DNA of 64,000 nt from Aspidapion aeneum (Eukaryota; Arthropoda; Insecta; Coleoptera; Brentidae). The notes beneath the pieces were generated by a model that worked only from the letters and a program-made list of their open reading frames with translations, did not search any database and was not told the DNA's origin. The stretch is taken from positions 2,734,501-2,798,500 of the forward strand of contig OY755048.1 in the NCBI GenBank assembly GCA_963576565.1. The letters run 5' to 3'. A program made the position numbers and the translations under genes. Below, piece after piece: positions 50,999 to 61,718 of the stretch (position 1 is its first letter; every line of letters begins with the position of its first letter).

Positions 50999-52384
50999 GC
51001 TATTGGATATACGTCAAAACAATTGTTATATTTTTATTGCTTGCCTCACAGAGTAATAAAAAAGACTCCAAAAGTTGGCCTAAAGGTTTGTGCTTGTAAC
51101 AAATAAATATAAGTTTAAATTGCCAAAACTCAAAACTGAAGTGACTTTGGCGGCCTCTCGCGGCATTATTATAAACACTTATCCCTAACCTTTTGTATGG
51201 TGATAGAGAGAGACCCGAGAAGTTTAATTTAATGTATTATAATATATATTTTTACAAAGTTAACAATATAAAAAAATTAAAAACTGGACTTTTTGGGTAC
51301 CCCTTTGGTCAGGAAAAGTTGAAAATTTTCAAAAAATTAAAAATTTTGTCAAAAAAAGTCAACTTTTTTGCTATTGAATATACGTCAAAACAATTATTAT
51401 ATTTTTATTGCTTGCCTCACAAAGAAATAAAAAAGACCCCAAAAGTTGGTCTAAAGGTTTATGTTTGTAAGAAATAAATAAAAGTTTAAATTGCCAAAAC
51501 TCAAAACTGAAGTGACTTTGGCGGTCTCTCTCGGCATTATTATAAATACCTGTCCTTTAACTTTTACATCGTTATATAGAGGGGCCCGAGAAGCTTAATT
51601 TAATGTATTATAATATATATTTTTACAAAGTTAACAATTTAAAAAAATTAAATAACTGCACTTTTTGGGTACCCCTTTGGTCAGGAAAATTTTCGTCAAA
51701 AATTTCAAAAAAAACATTTAGTTGATACTGTGCCACAAAGAAGCTACCGAGTCCCTTATACTAACCTGAAAATATTACAGTTGTAGATGTAATGGTGTTC
51801 GAGAAAAATAAAATCAAAAGTTGTAAATTTTCAAAAAATTTTACATTTTGTCAAAAAAAAGTAATTTTTTTTGCTATTGGATACACGTCAAAACAATTGT
51901 TATATTTTTATTGCTTGCCTCACAGATTAATAAAAAAGACCCCAAAAGTTGGTCTAAAGGTTTGTGTTTGTAAGAATAAATAAAAGTTTAAATTGCCAAA
52001 ACTCAAAACTGAAGTGACTTTGGCGGCCTCTCGCGACATTATTATAAACACTTGTTTTGATATAGAGGGCACTGAGAAGTTTAATTTAATGTATTATAAA
52101 ACATATTTTTACAAAATTAAGTTTTTTAACCGAACATTCAAACGGACTACAGACCAAAGCTAATTTTTTCTGCAATTATGTGTATTTTTTTAACCGAACA
52201 TTCAAACGGAATACAGACCTAAGCGAAATATTTCATGATTAAATTTAACCCAGGAATGCGAATAAATTATATGTGTTGAACGACGCGCCACAAAATCCGG
52301 TCAATAACCTCGGCCGGTATTGGGATTCTTATCCAAGCTCTTCTGAAAACGGCAGCGGCCATTTATTAAGTCCCCGACTGTACA

Positions 52385-53110
52385 ACTGGAGTAAAATAGT
52401 AGATTACTTTTAAAGAGTTGAGGATGGTCCAACAATTCGACGTTTTGTTGGGTTAAACATTCAATGGTTTTTTGTGCTTTGTGCGAACTTGCATTGTCTT
52501 GGTGGAAGATGATTTGTCATTCGGGGTTCGTTTTTCGAAGCTCAGCGATGACTTTCGGCAAATAAATGGTGATTTACCAATCGGTAGTAAGAGTGCTTCC
52601 AGAGGAATTGTTGCTTCATAACCTGTTTTTGAGACAAATGTCGCAACCATATTTTTGGATACACTTCGAAAACGGATGACTTTTGCTGGCTTTTCTTCAT
52701 CTTGGAACAGCCAAACAGACGACTGAGGTTTATTTTCTGGTTCATATGAGTAAATCCATGTTTCATCACCACTGACAATTCAGTACACGTTTTTCGAGTC
52801 TCCTGCCTCAAACTCGTCTAGAGTTTTCTGACCCCAATTGACCCTAGCTTCTTTCTGTTCTTCGGTTAACAGATGCGGTAATCAGCGGGAAATTAATTTT
52901 CTTACCACTAAATCTTCATGCAAATTTTTTTGAATTGAGGTCTTTGAAATCCCCAATGAAGCCTCAATCTGGCGATATGTCACATGTCGATCTTGCGTGA
53001 TGAGCATCCGCCCAGGATTGATGTTTTCCTGGGTGACAGCCCTTTTTAGTGCACCGAGCGGATCGTCGCTAAGGCTAATCCGTCCACGCTTGAATGCTCC
53101 ATAACAACAG
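52385..53110 (-). pseudogene. mariner transposase pseudogene
   Basis: The minus strand encodes much of a mariner transposase, a DDE/D cut-and-paste enzyme: LGISKTSIQKNLHEDLVVRK (helix-turn-helix end), LTEEQKEARVNW, SGDETWIYSYEPENKPQ (first catalytic Asp), VATFVSKTGYEATIPLE, then FHQDNASSHKAQKTIECL (second catalytic Asp) and NVELLDHPQ. It breaks off just before the usual third catalytic Asp, about 35 bp short of the terminal repeat at 52384. Several in-frame stops and frame shifts are present and the N-terminus is missing, so it is dead. It cannot be the transposase of the adjacent TIR element, which has unrelated ends. Confidence 0.88.
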
Positions 53111-53457
53111 AAAACAGAAAATCAACTCGGCAAGGCATTCTTGTTGAGATAATTTCCTTCGAAAGTTGTAAAAAATTATAGCCCAAAAATATTCTGGGTT
53201 TAATTACATTTTTGGACGGATTTGTTAACTTAAAAATTCACTGTAGCTATAAAACCTATACAGGGTTCGTCAACGATCGTTTGACCATTGAAAAATATGT
53301 ATATTGAAGTAAGATCGCTATTTAAATAAATGGCACTAAGAGAGATAAATAGTTTAGCGCTGTTGTCAAGTTAGCAATTCAAGAAAATGGTTTTCTTTTC
53401 GCGATCTAATGACGTTACTCTTACCGGCTGAGTAGGCCAAAGACGGCGAAGTTAATA
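53111..53457. other. Gene-free, beyond the mariner remnant
   Basis: It may include the 5' untranslated part of the mariner copy (for example GGTTCGTCAACGATCG near 53265), but no terminal repeat could be paired. No gene. Confidence 0.35.
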
Positions 53458-53580
53458 AAATCCTTAAAACCCCTTGATTTTAATTGCTGTAGCGCTATCT
53501 CTTAGATATCATTTGAATTGTATGACTAATAATCAAACTGCGAATCCGTAATTAAATGTACAGGTAGAGGTTTCTAACAT
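53458..53580. repeat. Second copy of the synthetase-intron repeat
   Basis: It matches 3485-3605 from CTTAAAACCCCTTGATTTT to GTTTCTAACATG with a handful of differences. Confidence 0.7.
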
Positions 53581-54540
53581 GGCAAAAATGGTACAAATTC
53601 AACTTTATGGATAACAAATTTCCTGGTCTTTATGTGTACCGATTTATTCTCAACCAGAGTTAGAAACCAATACTTTAAAAATTACAACAAAAAATAGCTT
53701 AATTATAAATGTCCTACTTGCAAAATAAATAAAAGTAGTTGATAATTACTTTTTTCACTTTTTCATAATTTACAAAATGTGAAAATGCTTAATTTAGGAG
53801 CCCTCTTCCTTCGTAATACATTCCGAACTAACCCCTTAAATTCAGTACGAAACGTGGATTTCTTTAAATAATAAAAGCAAAATAGCTTTTTAAAAATAAT
53901 AACAATCACTTTAGTAGATCAATTGCATTTTTGTACTTTCATTATAATTGTAAATTGTAGCATTGCATTTTGAAATAATTTTTCAATTATTTTAAAAACT
54001 TAAATAATTGCAATTACCACAACACCGCATTTCAACTTATTGTTTTTTTTTTTCAAGAGGAATGGCCCCTCCATTTAAGGGGCAAAAATAGAATTTTAAA
54101 AGGAGTAGTAAAACGTGACAAACATTTTTTTCTGCAGACTGAAACCAGTAGAGGGGCAAGATGTTTAGGGCTGTGGTGCATTCCTACCCCCAAAAAAATA
54201 AAAAATAGTGATAAAAAAAATCCAGGTCCGTATTTAATTTTTTCATGATAAATACCATATCTCAAAAACCAAACAATCTTTAAAAAAATTGACAACGTCA
54301 TTGTTTTGCTCTAAAAAAGTTGCCATTAAAAGGTTTTTACAGAATGAAAAAATCTTGCAAAATAAGCGAGATACAAGGAATTATTAAAAATGCAATTTTT
54401 TCAAAAACTCTGTATTAGCGAAACCACGGGGTATAGCAAAAATCTGATTACATAATTTTTAAGGGCTCAAAAAAAGAGCACGGTAAGGTGCAATCAGAAA
54501 ATCGATATCTTTAATAACATCCGAGTTTGGGGACACGCTG
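53581..54540. other. Gene-free, AT-rich
   Basis: No conserved protein, repeat boundary or RNA gene is seen. A GC-moderate patch at 54050-54250 has only short frames. Confidence 0.4.
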
Positions 54541-54630
54541 TACAAATCAAGAGATTCCGGGTTTGAGTCCCGGCAGAAGACAGAAAACTTGTTTCTTATT
54601 TTTCTTTCTTGAATTTCACTTGTTTATTTA
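54541..54630 (+). mobile_element. Truncated tRNA-derived SINE
   Basis: The B-box-like GGTTTGAGTCC at 54560-54570, followed by CGGCAGAAGACAGA and the TTTCTTTCTTGAATTTCACT tail, matches the SINE at 2984-3137. The A-box half is missing. Confidence 0.55.
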
Positions 54631-55104
54631 CAATCAAAAGCACCAAGCAAGTTAAAACATTGATAAACAATTTAAAAATACACAAAAAAAGAAATTTCTT
54701 AAGGATGTTATTTCTTCTGCAGTTTTTAGTTCATTTCAATAGAGTAAACTCGAAAAAAAAATACAAAGAAAGGTAAATAAAATAAATACATTCTGATGGT
54801 TCGAAGATAAAATTATTCGTGACGGCAAACGTTGCCAGTTTTAAGTTAAAGAAAATGGGAGACAGGAAAAGCCACTTTGCGAGATGAATTCCATTTATTA
54901 TTACTTTTCTTTTCCGTTTTAGTTTCTACTTCATATTTTATGAGCCTTTTATATGATGAATTAAATAAACAAAAATAAGCCAAAATCATATTGGAGAAAA
55001 AACTAAATATCATTCCTGTTATTATTAATTCATTGCTGAATCTTTATTGCCAATTATTAAAAATTTTACGAAATTTTAAGAACATTATTATACATCAGAG
55101 GAAT
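54631..55104. other. Gene-free, AT-rich
   Basis: Nothing recognisable on either strand. Confidence 0.4.
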
Positions 55105-55108
55105 ATCG

Positions 55109-56741
55109 CACAGTGGGCCTGAACGAAGTATAGGTTACATAAAAATGGTTCCAAAAACTAATTGCACATTATGAATATGGACCCTTTCCTGACTTCAGAG
55201 CGATATTCATATAAATCCTAGCTGATCCTCTTCTCGAAATTTTATCAATTTTTTGCCATTTTTCTAGTTAGTTAGGCGCTGCGCTGGCTTCTGTCACGTG
55301 TGTGACCTGTCATTGTTAAGCACCCATAGGTGTATAAAAAAAGTTTGGTCACGTGGTCGAACTCATGGTCGTTTGGCCGCCATATTGGAAAATGGCCGCC
55401 AAATTGATAGATTTTTTTGTTTAAGCCTCCTCTCCCTACCCAGTTATCCAATTTTCATTTTTTAAGGCTTGTTATACTCCTTTTTTAAAGGCAAATAAAT
55501 TTTGTTATTACACATTTTTAATAAATCAAGTAGTTTTTGAGATATACCAAGATTATTAGTTTTTCCGCTCGCAAAAGAATTAAAATAATACCCGTGCTCA
55601 TTTTATTGTAGCTACAATATTATTGACATTTGTTTTTTTTGTTACATATAATGCTTTAAACCTTTCAGAGAAGAGAATATTAACTTTATGTTTTTAAAGT
55701 TTGATGGATGGTACCCCTAAAGACTGCCTTAAAGAGGGTGGTTTCTAAAACTGTTCACAAGATTATACAAAAAGTGAATTTGCAGTGAAACGATGCCTCC
55801 TAGTGAAAAAACGTTAAGAATAGTTTTTTATAGTACTTTTAATTCCGCTTCTTCTGATCAATGTCATATCTTTTACAATTTTAATGAAAAAAATTGATTT
55901 TGGAGTGAAAACATGGAAATTTTACAAAATTGTATATTTTAGCTGGCTAACTATCAAAGCTAGGTTGCAAAGTGATACATCAGAAAAAGCGAAATTAAAA
56001 GTACTATAAAAAATTAATTTTATCGTTTTTCGTTAGGATGCATCGTTTCGCTGCAAATTCACTTTTTCTATAATAGTGTGAACAGTTTCAGAAACCACCC
56101 TCTTTAAGGCAGTCTTTAGGGGTACCATCCAACGAACTTTAAAAACATATAGTCAATATCCTCTTCTGTGAAAGGTTTAAAGCCGTCTATGTAATAAAAA
56201 AAACAAATGTCAATAATATTGTAGCTACAATAAAATGAGCATGGGTATTATTTTAACTCTTTTGCGAGCAGAAATACTAATAATCGTGGTATATCTCAAA
56301 AACTACGTAATTTATCAAAAAATGTGTTATGACAAAATTTGTTTGCCCTTCAAAAAGGAGTAAAACAAGCTTTAAAAAATTAAAATAGGACCACTGGGTA
56401 GGGAGATACGCTTAATCAAAAAATCTTTTAATTTGGCGGCCATTTTCAAAGATGGCGGCCAAACGACCATGACTTCGACAACGTGACCAAACTTTTTTTA
56501 TACTCCTATGGGTGCTTAAAGCCCCGCAGTCAAACTAAGCGCACATATTAGGTCACACCTGACAGGAGCCAGCGCCTAGAATAACTAGAAAAAAGGCAAA
56601 AAATTGATAAAATTTCGAGAAGAGGATCAGCTGATTTATATGAATATGGCTCTGAAGTCAGGAAAAAGTCCATATTCAAAATGTGCAATTAGTTTTTGGA
56701 ACCATTTTTATGTAACCTATACTTTATTCAGGCACACTGTG
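55109..56741. mobile_element. 1.63-kb foldback element with Transib/RSS-like ends
   Basis: Almost the whole element is one palindrome with arms of about 750 bp. The ends read CACAGTGGGCCTGAACGAAG and, reversed, CACAGTGTGCCTGAATAAAG. ATCG flanks both sides (55105-55108 and 56742-56745). Each end has the heptamer CACAGTG, a 23-base spacer and then ATAAAAATG. This is the arrangement of Transib termini and of a V(D)J 23-RSS (nonamer consensus ACAAAAACC, 6 of 9 matching). Transib target duplications are normally 5 bp, and Chapaev ones 4 bp, so superfamily is open. No transposase; arms contain GGCGGCCA and ATGGTCGTTTGGCCGCC motifs. Confidence 0.75.
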
Positions 56742-56745
56742 ATCG

Positions 56746-57219
56746 CGAGGGATGGGACACTCCTGAAATAGGTGTACAAATTTTGTTTAAAATACTTCGA
56801 AATACATTGAAATAGTTTGAAATCCGAACCGACCGACGGGTAGGTTCGGTTCGGTAGCACTCTCCAAAATTTGTACACCTATTTCTGAAATACATGTATT
56901 TCACTTTTTTTTTGTTATACCAAACTATTTCAAATTATTTCAATGGATTTCAAACGAACGAATATCATAAAAAATTTTATACATTTTTTAATTTACAAAT
57001 TTTAATTTTAGGGTTTTTAAGAAAAGTTCCCCCAATGGAAAGGTAAGTAAAATAGGTAGTTTATTCAATGTGTTTTAATTTAAAAAAATATTTAATTACC
57101 CAAAGGAAAAGGAAAAAAATATATATATAGCTTTCCCCTGTAATTTTCAATGTATGTGATTGTTTTTTACTTTAATTTGTTTGTGTTCTTTTTTTTTAAA
57201 TTTTACCATTATTGCATAT
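56746..57219. other. Gene-free; short inverted repeat
   Basis: GAAATAGGTGTACAAATTTTG near 56775 (shortened: AAATAGGTGTACAAATTT) is answered by AAATTTGTACACCTATTTC near 56867. Between them lies a GGTTCGGTTCGG / CCGAACCGACCG pair. It is probably a ~120-bp palindromic MITE. The remainder is AT-rich without a gene. Confidence 0.45.
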
Positions 57220-57597
57220 TAGTAGTAGTAGTAGTAGTGTGGGGTAAGCTCTAGGCCTGCCGACTAGGCACATGAAGCGCCCTTTCGCCAAGCTTTTTCC
57301 TTTTTTCGCTAAGGGATCTACTCGTCTTCTGTACAAAAGCAAGAATATCGGGCCACCTCAGATTCAGCAGGTCCTCCGTCTCAAAGGCTTCCTCTTCGAA
57401 TACTTCCCTTCTTGCCTCCTTATGCTTCATGATAAGAGAAAATGCGCCGGGGTATGGTTCTCGGCCCAACATCGCTCGTACGTCGCGTCCTTCTTCACTC
57501 TCATCTTCGCCAAGTGTCCTTGTAGGACGCAGTGTCTGGTGAGGACTGTCACTAAGGCTCTATGGCTCCTACCTCTCTTCGTGTTCTACGGAGCAGC

Positions 57598-58011
57598 CAG
57601 CGGCGTAGCGTGGGGGGGGGGCGGGGGGTTCGTCGCCCCCCCGCCCCGAGTGTAGTGGCGTCCCATTGGTGGTCGAAGCGCCCCCAGCTTTATTAAGTCG
57701 GACCGGCAACGGCCAATTGAGTGGGCGCCAAAGGAAACTAACGACATGAAGACCTTTTGTTTTTTGGTCGCAAGATTTGTGAGAGGCGCCCTTGTGACCT
57801 GTCGGCCGCCCCCTCACACATGATGACTTTTTTTTTTGTTTTGTTTTTTTTTGGTCGCAAGATTTGTGAGAGGCGCCCTTGTGACCTGTCGGCCGCCCCC
57901 TCACACATGATGACCTTTTTTTTTTTTTGGTCGCAAGGTTTTTTTAAAGTTTTCAGAGGCGCCCTTTTTAGCTGTCGCCCCCCCCGCCCTTTCGGGCACG
58001 CTACGCCGCTG
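57598..58011. mobile_element. hAT-type MITE with 8-bp target duplication
   Basis: The ends CAGCGGCGTAGCGTG and CACGCTACGCCGCTG are perfect 15-bp inverted repeats. GGAGCAGC flanks both sides (57590-57597 and 58012-58019), the 8-bp duplication of the hAT superfamily. It cuts the C-terminal part of the I-like LINE frame. The interior is GC-rich with a tandem pair of ~85-bp blocks (GGTCGCAAGATTTGTGAGAG ... ACACATGATGAC) and long T runs. A truncated relative is at 10421-10565. Confidence 0.93.
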
Positions 58012-58775
58012 GGAGCAGCCAGTCCCTACGGGACTTGCTGTATCCGGTCACACACTCCTTCATCTGTCTGGCGTTTCCTGTATTGGTCCATTCTCTTTCT
58101 GGGCCCACTTTGTTAGGGCCGACTTCATCTGCCCTCTTGTGAGCCCCAGGAAGCTTTTGCCAGACGCATTTCTGCCGGGATCCACCCCTGGCGAGTTCAT
58201 CCGCCTTCTCGTTTCCTGAAACTCCCATGTGGCTTGGGACCCATACGAGCTCCACCTCTCTTGTTCCGGCCAACTCTTGGAGTGCATCCGCGTACTCCTG
58301 CACCAAACCCGCGGACATGGTTGGTTTGCACAGTGCTTTTAGCGCAGCTTGACTGTCTTGTCTGAACAGATGCAAAGGCGCTTTCCTGTTTCGTTTCCAA
58401 TTTCTTCCTCCCATTTTACCGCCAGTATAGCGTAAACCTCCGCCTGGAAGACTGTTGCATTGGATCCCAGCGAGTAGCTTTTTCCAATACCCATACTTTC
58501 CACGTACAATCCTGCACCGGGTGAATTCCGATCTGTTGGCCTTGATCCGTCTGTATAGCAGACCGTGTTATCGCTAGGAAATTAAATCCAATCCTTTTTC
58601 CATGCATCCCTTGGTGGTATGGTTACATGGTATATCTTTTTCTCCCTTAACTGCTTTTCTGGCATCGCTAGCCTGTACGTCGATAGAAGAATCTCCTTTT
58701 CCGCCACAGTCGCGATTTCCGAATATCCTTTGTGTCTACCACTCCTTCTCATCACGCCCGCGTCTCTTATCCTAA

Positions 58776-59502
58776 TACCCTGTTTCCACCAATGCATGCG
58801 CACCCCGATTCAAAAAACGCATCAGGTGACGCTGCATTTAAAACCGGTGCAAATCCATGGCCCATCACGTGATGCGTTTTTTGAATCGGGGTGGGCATCT
58901 ACTACTACTAAGATACTAATGCTTGTGCATGATAGGTATGTACCTCTTTCATTTTTAGTCTGTACTTTTCCATGTGGATTTACCTAAGCTTCAAAACCTC
59001 AATTTGGCGCCCTTGTGGCGCAACTTTGTTAGACATCCAGGGGCCTTTTGTAGGTCCCTGGCCTGTCTCCGGGCCGGTACAGGAACGTATCCTGTACCAC
59101 GGGGTTTTGATGCCCCTCGACCCGTCTCATGAAACGATCCTTCTGCTCCTGGATCGTTTCTGAGATATCCTCCATGTTGAGCTCCCTCTTGATTTGTGCG
59201 TTACGCACAAACCAAGGAGCTCCCGCTATTTGTCTTACGACTCTGTTTTGAAAGCTTGCCTCCATATTTGTAATTTTACTCTCCGGTGTAGAGTGCTCCT
59301 GGCATTTAACAAGGGGTATAGCCTACTGTGGGCTCCCCTTGCTTTTTGAAGTGCGTTTGATACCTGGTCGTTCCAGGTTAGTTTCTTGTCGAAAACTAAC
59401 CCCAGGTATTTAACGTTCCTTCTTTGCCAGGGTATCCTTCGACCACCCAGAGCAAGCTCTGTTCGCGGATTGCGGTGGGCATGCATTGGTGGAAACAGGG
59501 TA
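58776..59502. mobile_element. ~143-bp palindromic MITE with TAA duplication, split by a LINE insertion
   Basis: The outer ends TACCCTGTTTCCACCAATGC and its complement are flanked by TAA on both sides (58773-58775 and 59503-59505), like PIF/Harbinger elements (TTA/TAA). The left part (58776-58898) and the short right part (59483-59502) rejoin to a 143-bp, almost fully self-complementary element with an inner CACCCCGATTCAAAAAACGC stem. It lies exactly between two consecutive parts of the I-like LINE. Confidence 0.85.
58899..59473 (-). pseudogene. Jockey-like LINE 3' fragment with 9-bp target duplication
   Basis: The minus strand encodes a jockey-type RT C-terminus: NVKYLGLVFDKKLTWNDQVS, then ARGAHSRLYPLLN; after an internal deletion near 59260, NRVVRQIAGAPWFVRNAQIK and FMRRVEGHQN. 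It ends in a short TAG-repeat tail at its 3' end (58899-58912). GGTGGGCAT flanks it (58890-58898 and 59474-59482). The 5' truncation and the flanking duplication mark a target-primed insertion into the MITE. Confidence 0.88.
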
Positions 59503-59740
59503 TAAGGTATGCTGCCATCGCTTCCGTCTTTATCCAGGTGGTCAGCGATGGGAGGATAGTGTTCGGGGCTATATTGGGAGTAGACCTTAAAGCCATGGTA
59601 ATGCCTAAGGTCGCCAACCTCTACATACCTTTTGGCGTTAGTGGTTTTCTTGCCCCAGCCGCCAGACCACGGATGTGGATCTTCAATCTTATGATGGCCA
59701 TGTAGATCCAATGCATGATCCTCGGGCTGAGTCCTCACTT

Positions 59741-59977
59741 TATTTATTTATCCCAAATTTTTTTTTATAAATTTACTTTAGTTGTAAAAAGTTAAAAACA
59801 AAGCTCACTAACCACCTGCACTTGCTTCTTTTCTTATTTACTATTCCTTAAACCACCACTAACTCTCAGAACCATATAAAACCTCCAGCACGCTTAGATT
59901 TTAAGTTTTCTTTGTTACGTAACTTGTATTTTAGTTTTATTTGTGATTCATACATATCTTTTTCTAAAATCGTGAGC
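59741..59977. other. Gene-free, AT-rich
   Basis: No feature recognised between the I-like LINE and the TIR element. Confidence 0.4.
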
Positions 59978-60039
59978 TACACTGCCCTCCTTATGAAGAA
60001 TACAGTAACCTCAAATTTGACGATTTTGAGATTTTTATA

Positions 60040-60370
60040 TCATAACAAAAACATTTCATGTAAAAAAAAGGCAAGTACGCGAAAATGGCATTCCGTAAAA
60101 AGAATTGAGATAAAAGTAAAGCCAAGTTCTCCAATATAAATTTCAAAATGAATGGTTCTTACTAGTTTGGAAATGTTTTTTTAAACTTTGCTATTACAGC
60201 TAAACTTCTTAGTAATAGCCAAGTTTAGAAAAATATTTCCAAACTAGTAAGAACTTTTTATGTTGACATTTATATTGGAGAACTTGGCTTTACTTTTATC
60301 TCAATTCTTTTTACGGAATGCCATTTTCGCGTACTTGGCTTTTTTTACATGAAATGTTTTTGTTATGATT
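60040..60370. repeat. Foldback repeat, ~155-bp arms
   Basis: CATTTCATGTAAAAAAAAGGC, quoted in part, at 60050 and GGCATTCCGTAAAAAGAATT near 60087 are matched in reverse complement at 60300-60360. The loop (about 60196-60214) contains AGCTAAACTTCTTAG. A fragment of one arm is also found at 13388-13440. Confidence 0.75.
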
Positions 60371-60399
60371 TCACTTCTTTTTGAAAGGAATTGGATAAT

Positions 60400-61200
60400 A
60401 TTTAATTTTTAAAGTAGTAAAATATGCGGAAAAAACTTTTGCAATGCCTTACTTAAAATTTTGAGGTTTTTTAATTTTTTCCCATGGTTTTATCATAGTT
60501 CTTATCAGCATCAGCCTTCCAAAGCTTAGCTCTCTAGCGTTTCTGAAAGTAGAAAATGTTACTTTTACATAACTTTACATGCATAGGGGAGGAAAGTGAA
60601 TTAAAATTTTCGTGTTTTTAAATTTTTTTCTATAGTTTTATCATAGTTCCTATCAGTCTTCCAATGCTCAGCTTTCTAACGTTTCTGGAAGTGGGTAATG
60701 TTACTTTTACATAAATTTACATTTAGGGGAGGAGACTAAATGATAATATTGGGGTTTTTAAATTTTTTCCTATAGTTTTATCATAGTGTCTTTCAGTCTT
60801 AAAAAGCTCAGCTCTCTAGCGTTTGTGGAAGTGGGCAGTGTTAATTTTACATAACTTTTCATTTATAGGGGAGGGAAGTAAATTAGAATTTTGGGCTGTT
60901 TTAATTTTTTTCTATAGTTTTATCATAGTTACTATCGGCCTTCCAAAGCTCAGCTCTCTAGCGTGTCAGGAAGTGGGCAATGTTACTTTTACATAACTTT
61001 ACATTCATTTAATTTTTTCCTATAGTTTTATCATAGTTCCTATCAGTCTGCCAAAGCTCAGCTCTCTAGCACTTCTTTTACATAATTTTACAAGTATAGG
61101 GGAGGGGAATAAATTAGAATTTTGGTGTTTTTTGATTTTTTCCAGGGTTGGTCATAATTTCTTTCAGTCTGCCAAATTTCAGCTTTGTAAAATGTCTGGT
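60400..61200. repeat. ~145-bp tandem repeat, five to six units
   Basis: Units marked by TATAGTTTTATCATAG near 60484, 60630, 60770, 60913 and 61021 each contain CAAAGCTCAGCTCTCTAGCG, a GTTACTTTTACATAACTTT block and AGGGGAGG.AA. The last unit (about 61140) is degraded. No coding content. Confidence 0.75.
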
Positions 61201-61718
61201 AGAACAGTAGAATTTTGATGATCTATACATGAGTGAGTGAGTGAGTCGCAATTTCGACGTTTTTTTATATTTTGTAACTACTTTACTACTTTATGGAATT
61301 CGATGAAACTTGGAGGGGTTGTTAACTTTAAGATCTACGACTGTGCAAAGTTTGAGTTTCGTAGCTCATTCGGTAGTAGAGTTTTAGATAGGTCAAATAT
61401 CGGCTGAAATGTTTCAAGAAAAGATGGTACGGGTATTATTATGGTGTAGAATGACGTTCCACATCGATTGGCAAAAACAAAATTTGAAACAAAAAATTTT
61501 TTAATGAAAAAAACGCATAACAAATATGCAGTAACTGTAAAACGAACGGTCTTCTAGCCGAAAATGCAGCAACTACATAATCCACGAGTCGTTAAATACC
61601 GAGATGAATTCCAAGACGTGCGCAAGCGTTGATCTGTCACTTCTGCCAACCAATCAACTGAGAGATATTTCAGTATGGTTTTATACAGCAAAACTTTAAT
61701 AATTCCCAGTTCTTTTTG

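Larger units (their letters stand above)
30283..52115. repeat. ~503-bp satellite array, about 44 monomers
   Basis: Monomers marked by GCTATTGGATATACGTCAAA start at 30283, 30785, 31289, 31787, 32290, 32791, 33293, 33795, 34169 and so on to 51873. The usual length is 498-505 bp; five monomers are short, at about 372 bp. Conserved blocks include TTGCTTGCCTCACAAAG, TTTGGGTACCCCTTTGG and GAAGCTACCGAGTCCCTTAT. The outermost monomers are the most diverged (GATATGCGTC and CGGTACC at the left; a shortened end after 52050 at the right), as expected when unequal exchange homogenises the middle. The recurring ~60-90-codon frames are by-products and show no coding constraint. Confidence 0.95.
29569..52384. 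mobile_element. 22.8-kb TIR-bounded element filled with satellite DNA
   Basis: The left end TGTACAGTCGGGGACTTAAT (29569 on) and the right end, its reverse complement (to 52384), form 71-bp inverted repeats that differ at one position. Between the left repeat and 30280 is about 640 bp of unique element sequence. Between 52120 and the right repeat is about 190 bp containing CGGACTACAGACCAAAGC and AACGACGCGCCAC. The satellite fills everything between. A related array-free copy lies at 15795-16618, so the satellite arose in, or was inserted into, a small non-autonomous transposon. No transposase gene and no clear target duplication were found; superfamily unknown. Confidence 0.7.
57220..59740 (-). 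pseudogene. I-like LINE (reverse transcriptase end plus RNase H), interrupted by nested insertions
   Basis: On the minus strand, 5' to 3': the end of the RT domain (ALRSTPNIAPNTILPSL, then KTEAMAAYL, 59700-59506); after a nested insertion, GVMRRSGRHKGYSEI (about 58760-58715). The RNase H domain follows with VCYTDGS (first Asp), FQAEVYAILA (Glu), DSQAALKAL (second Asp) and VWVPSHMGVSGNEKADELAR (last Asp). After a hAT MITE come VLTRHCVLQGHLAKMR and a short C-terminal tail. The 3' end is an ACT-repeat tail (57239-57220). RNase H plus a simple-repeat tail suits the I clade. Frameshifts, stops and a 5' truncation near 59740 make it dead. Confidence 0.85.

Noticed and set aside
31522..51983. Many recurring 60-94-codon open frames (for example starting MKWCSRKI or MYYNIYFYKV)
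   Set aside because: They repeat with the satellite monomer in fixed frame, vary freely between monomers, include long lysine and tyrosine runs from AT-rich DNA and match no known protein.
30283..52115. CRISPR-like regular repeats
   Set aside because: Units are ~503 bp with no short repeat/unique spacer pattern; this is eukaryotic satellite DNA.
57569..58116. Overlapping GC-rich open frames across the hAT MITE (RGRPTGHKGASHKSCDQK and the like)
   Set aside because: They follow the tandem block inside a MITE with perfect ends and target duplication and interrupt a known LINE frame; they are not a gene.
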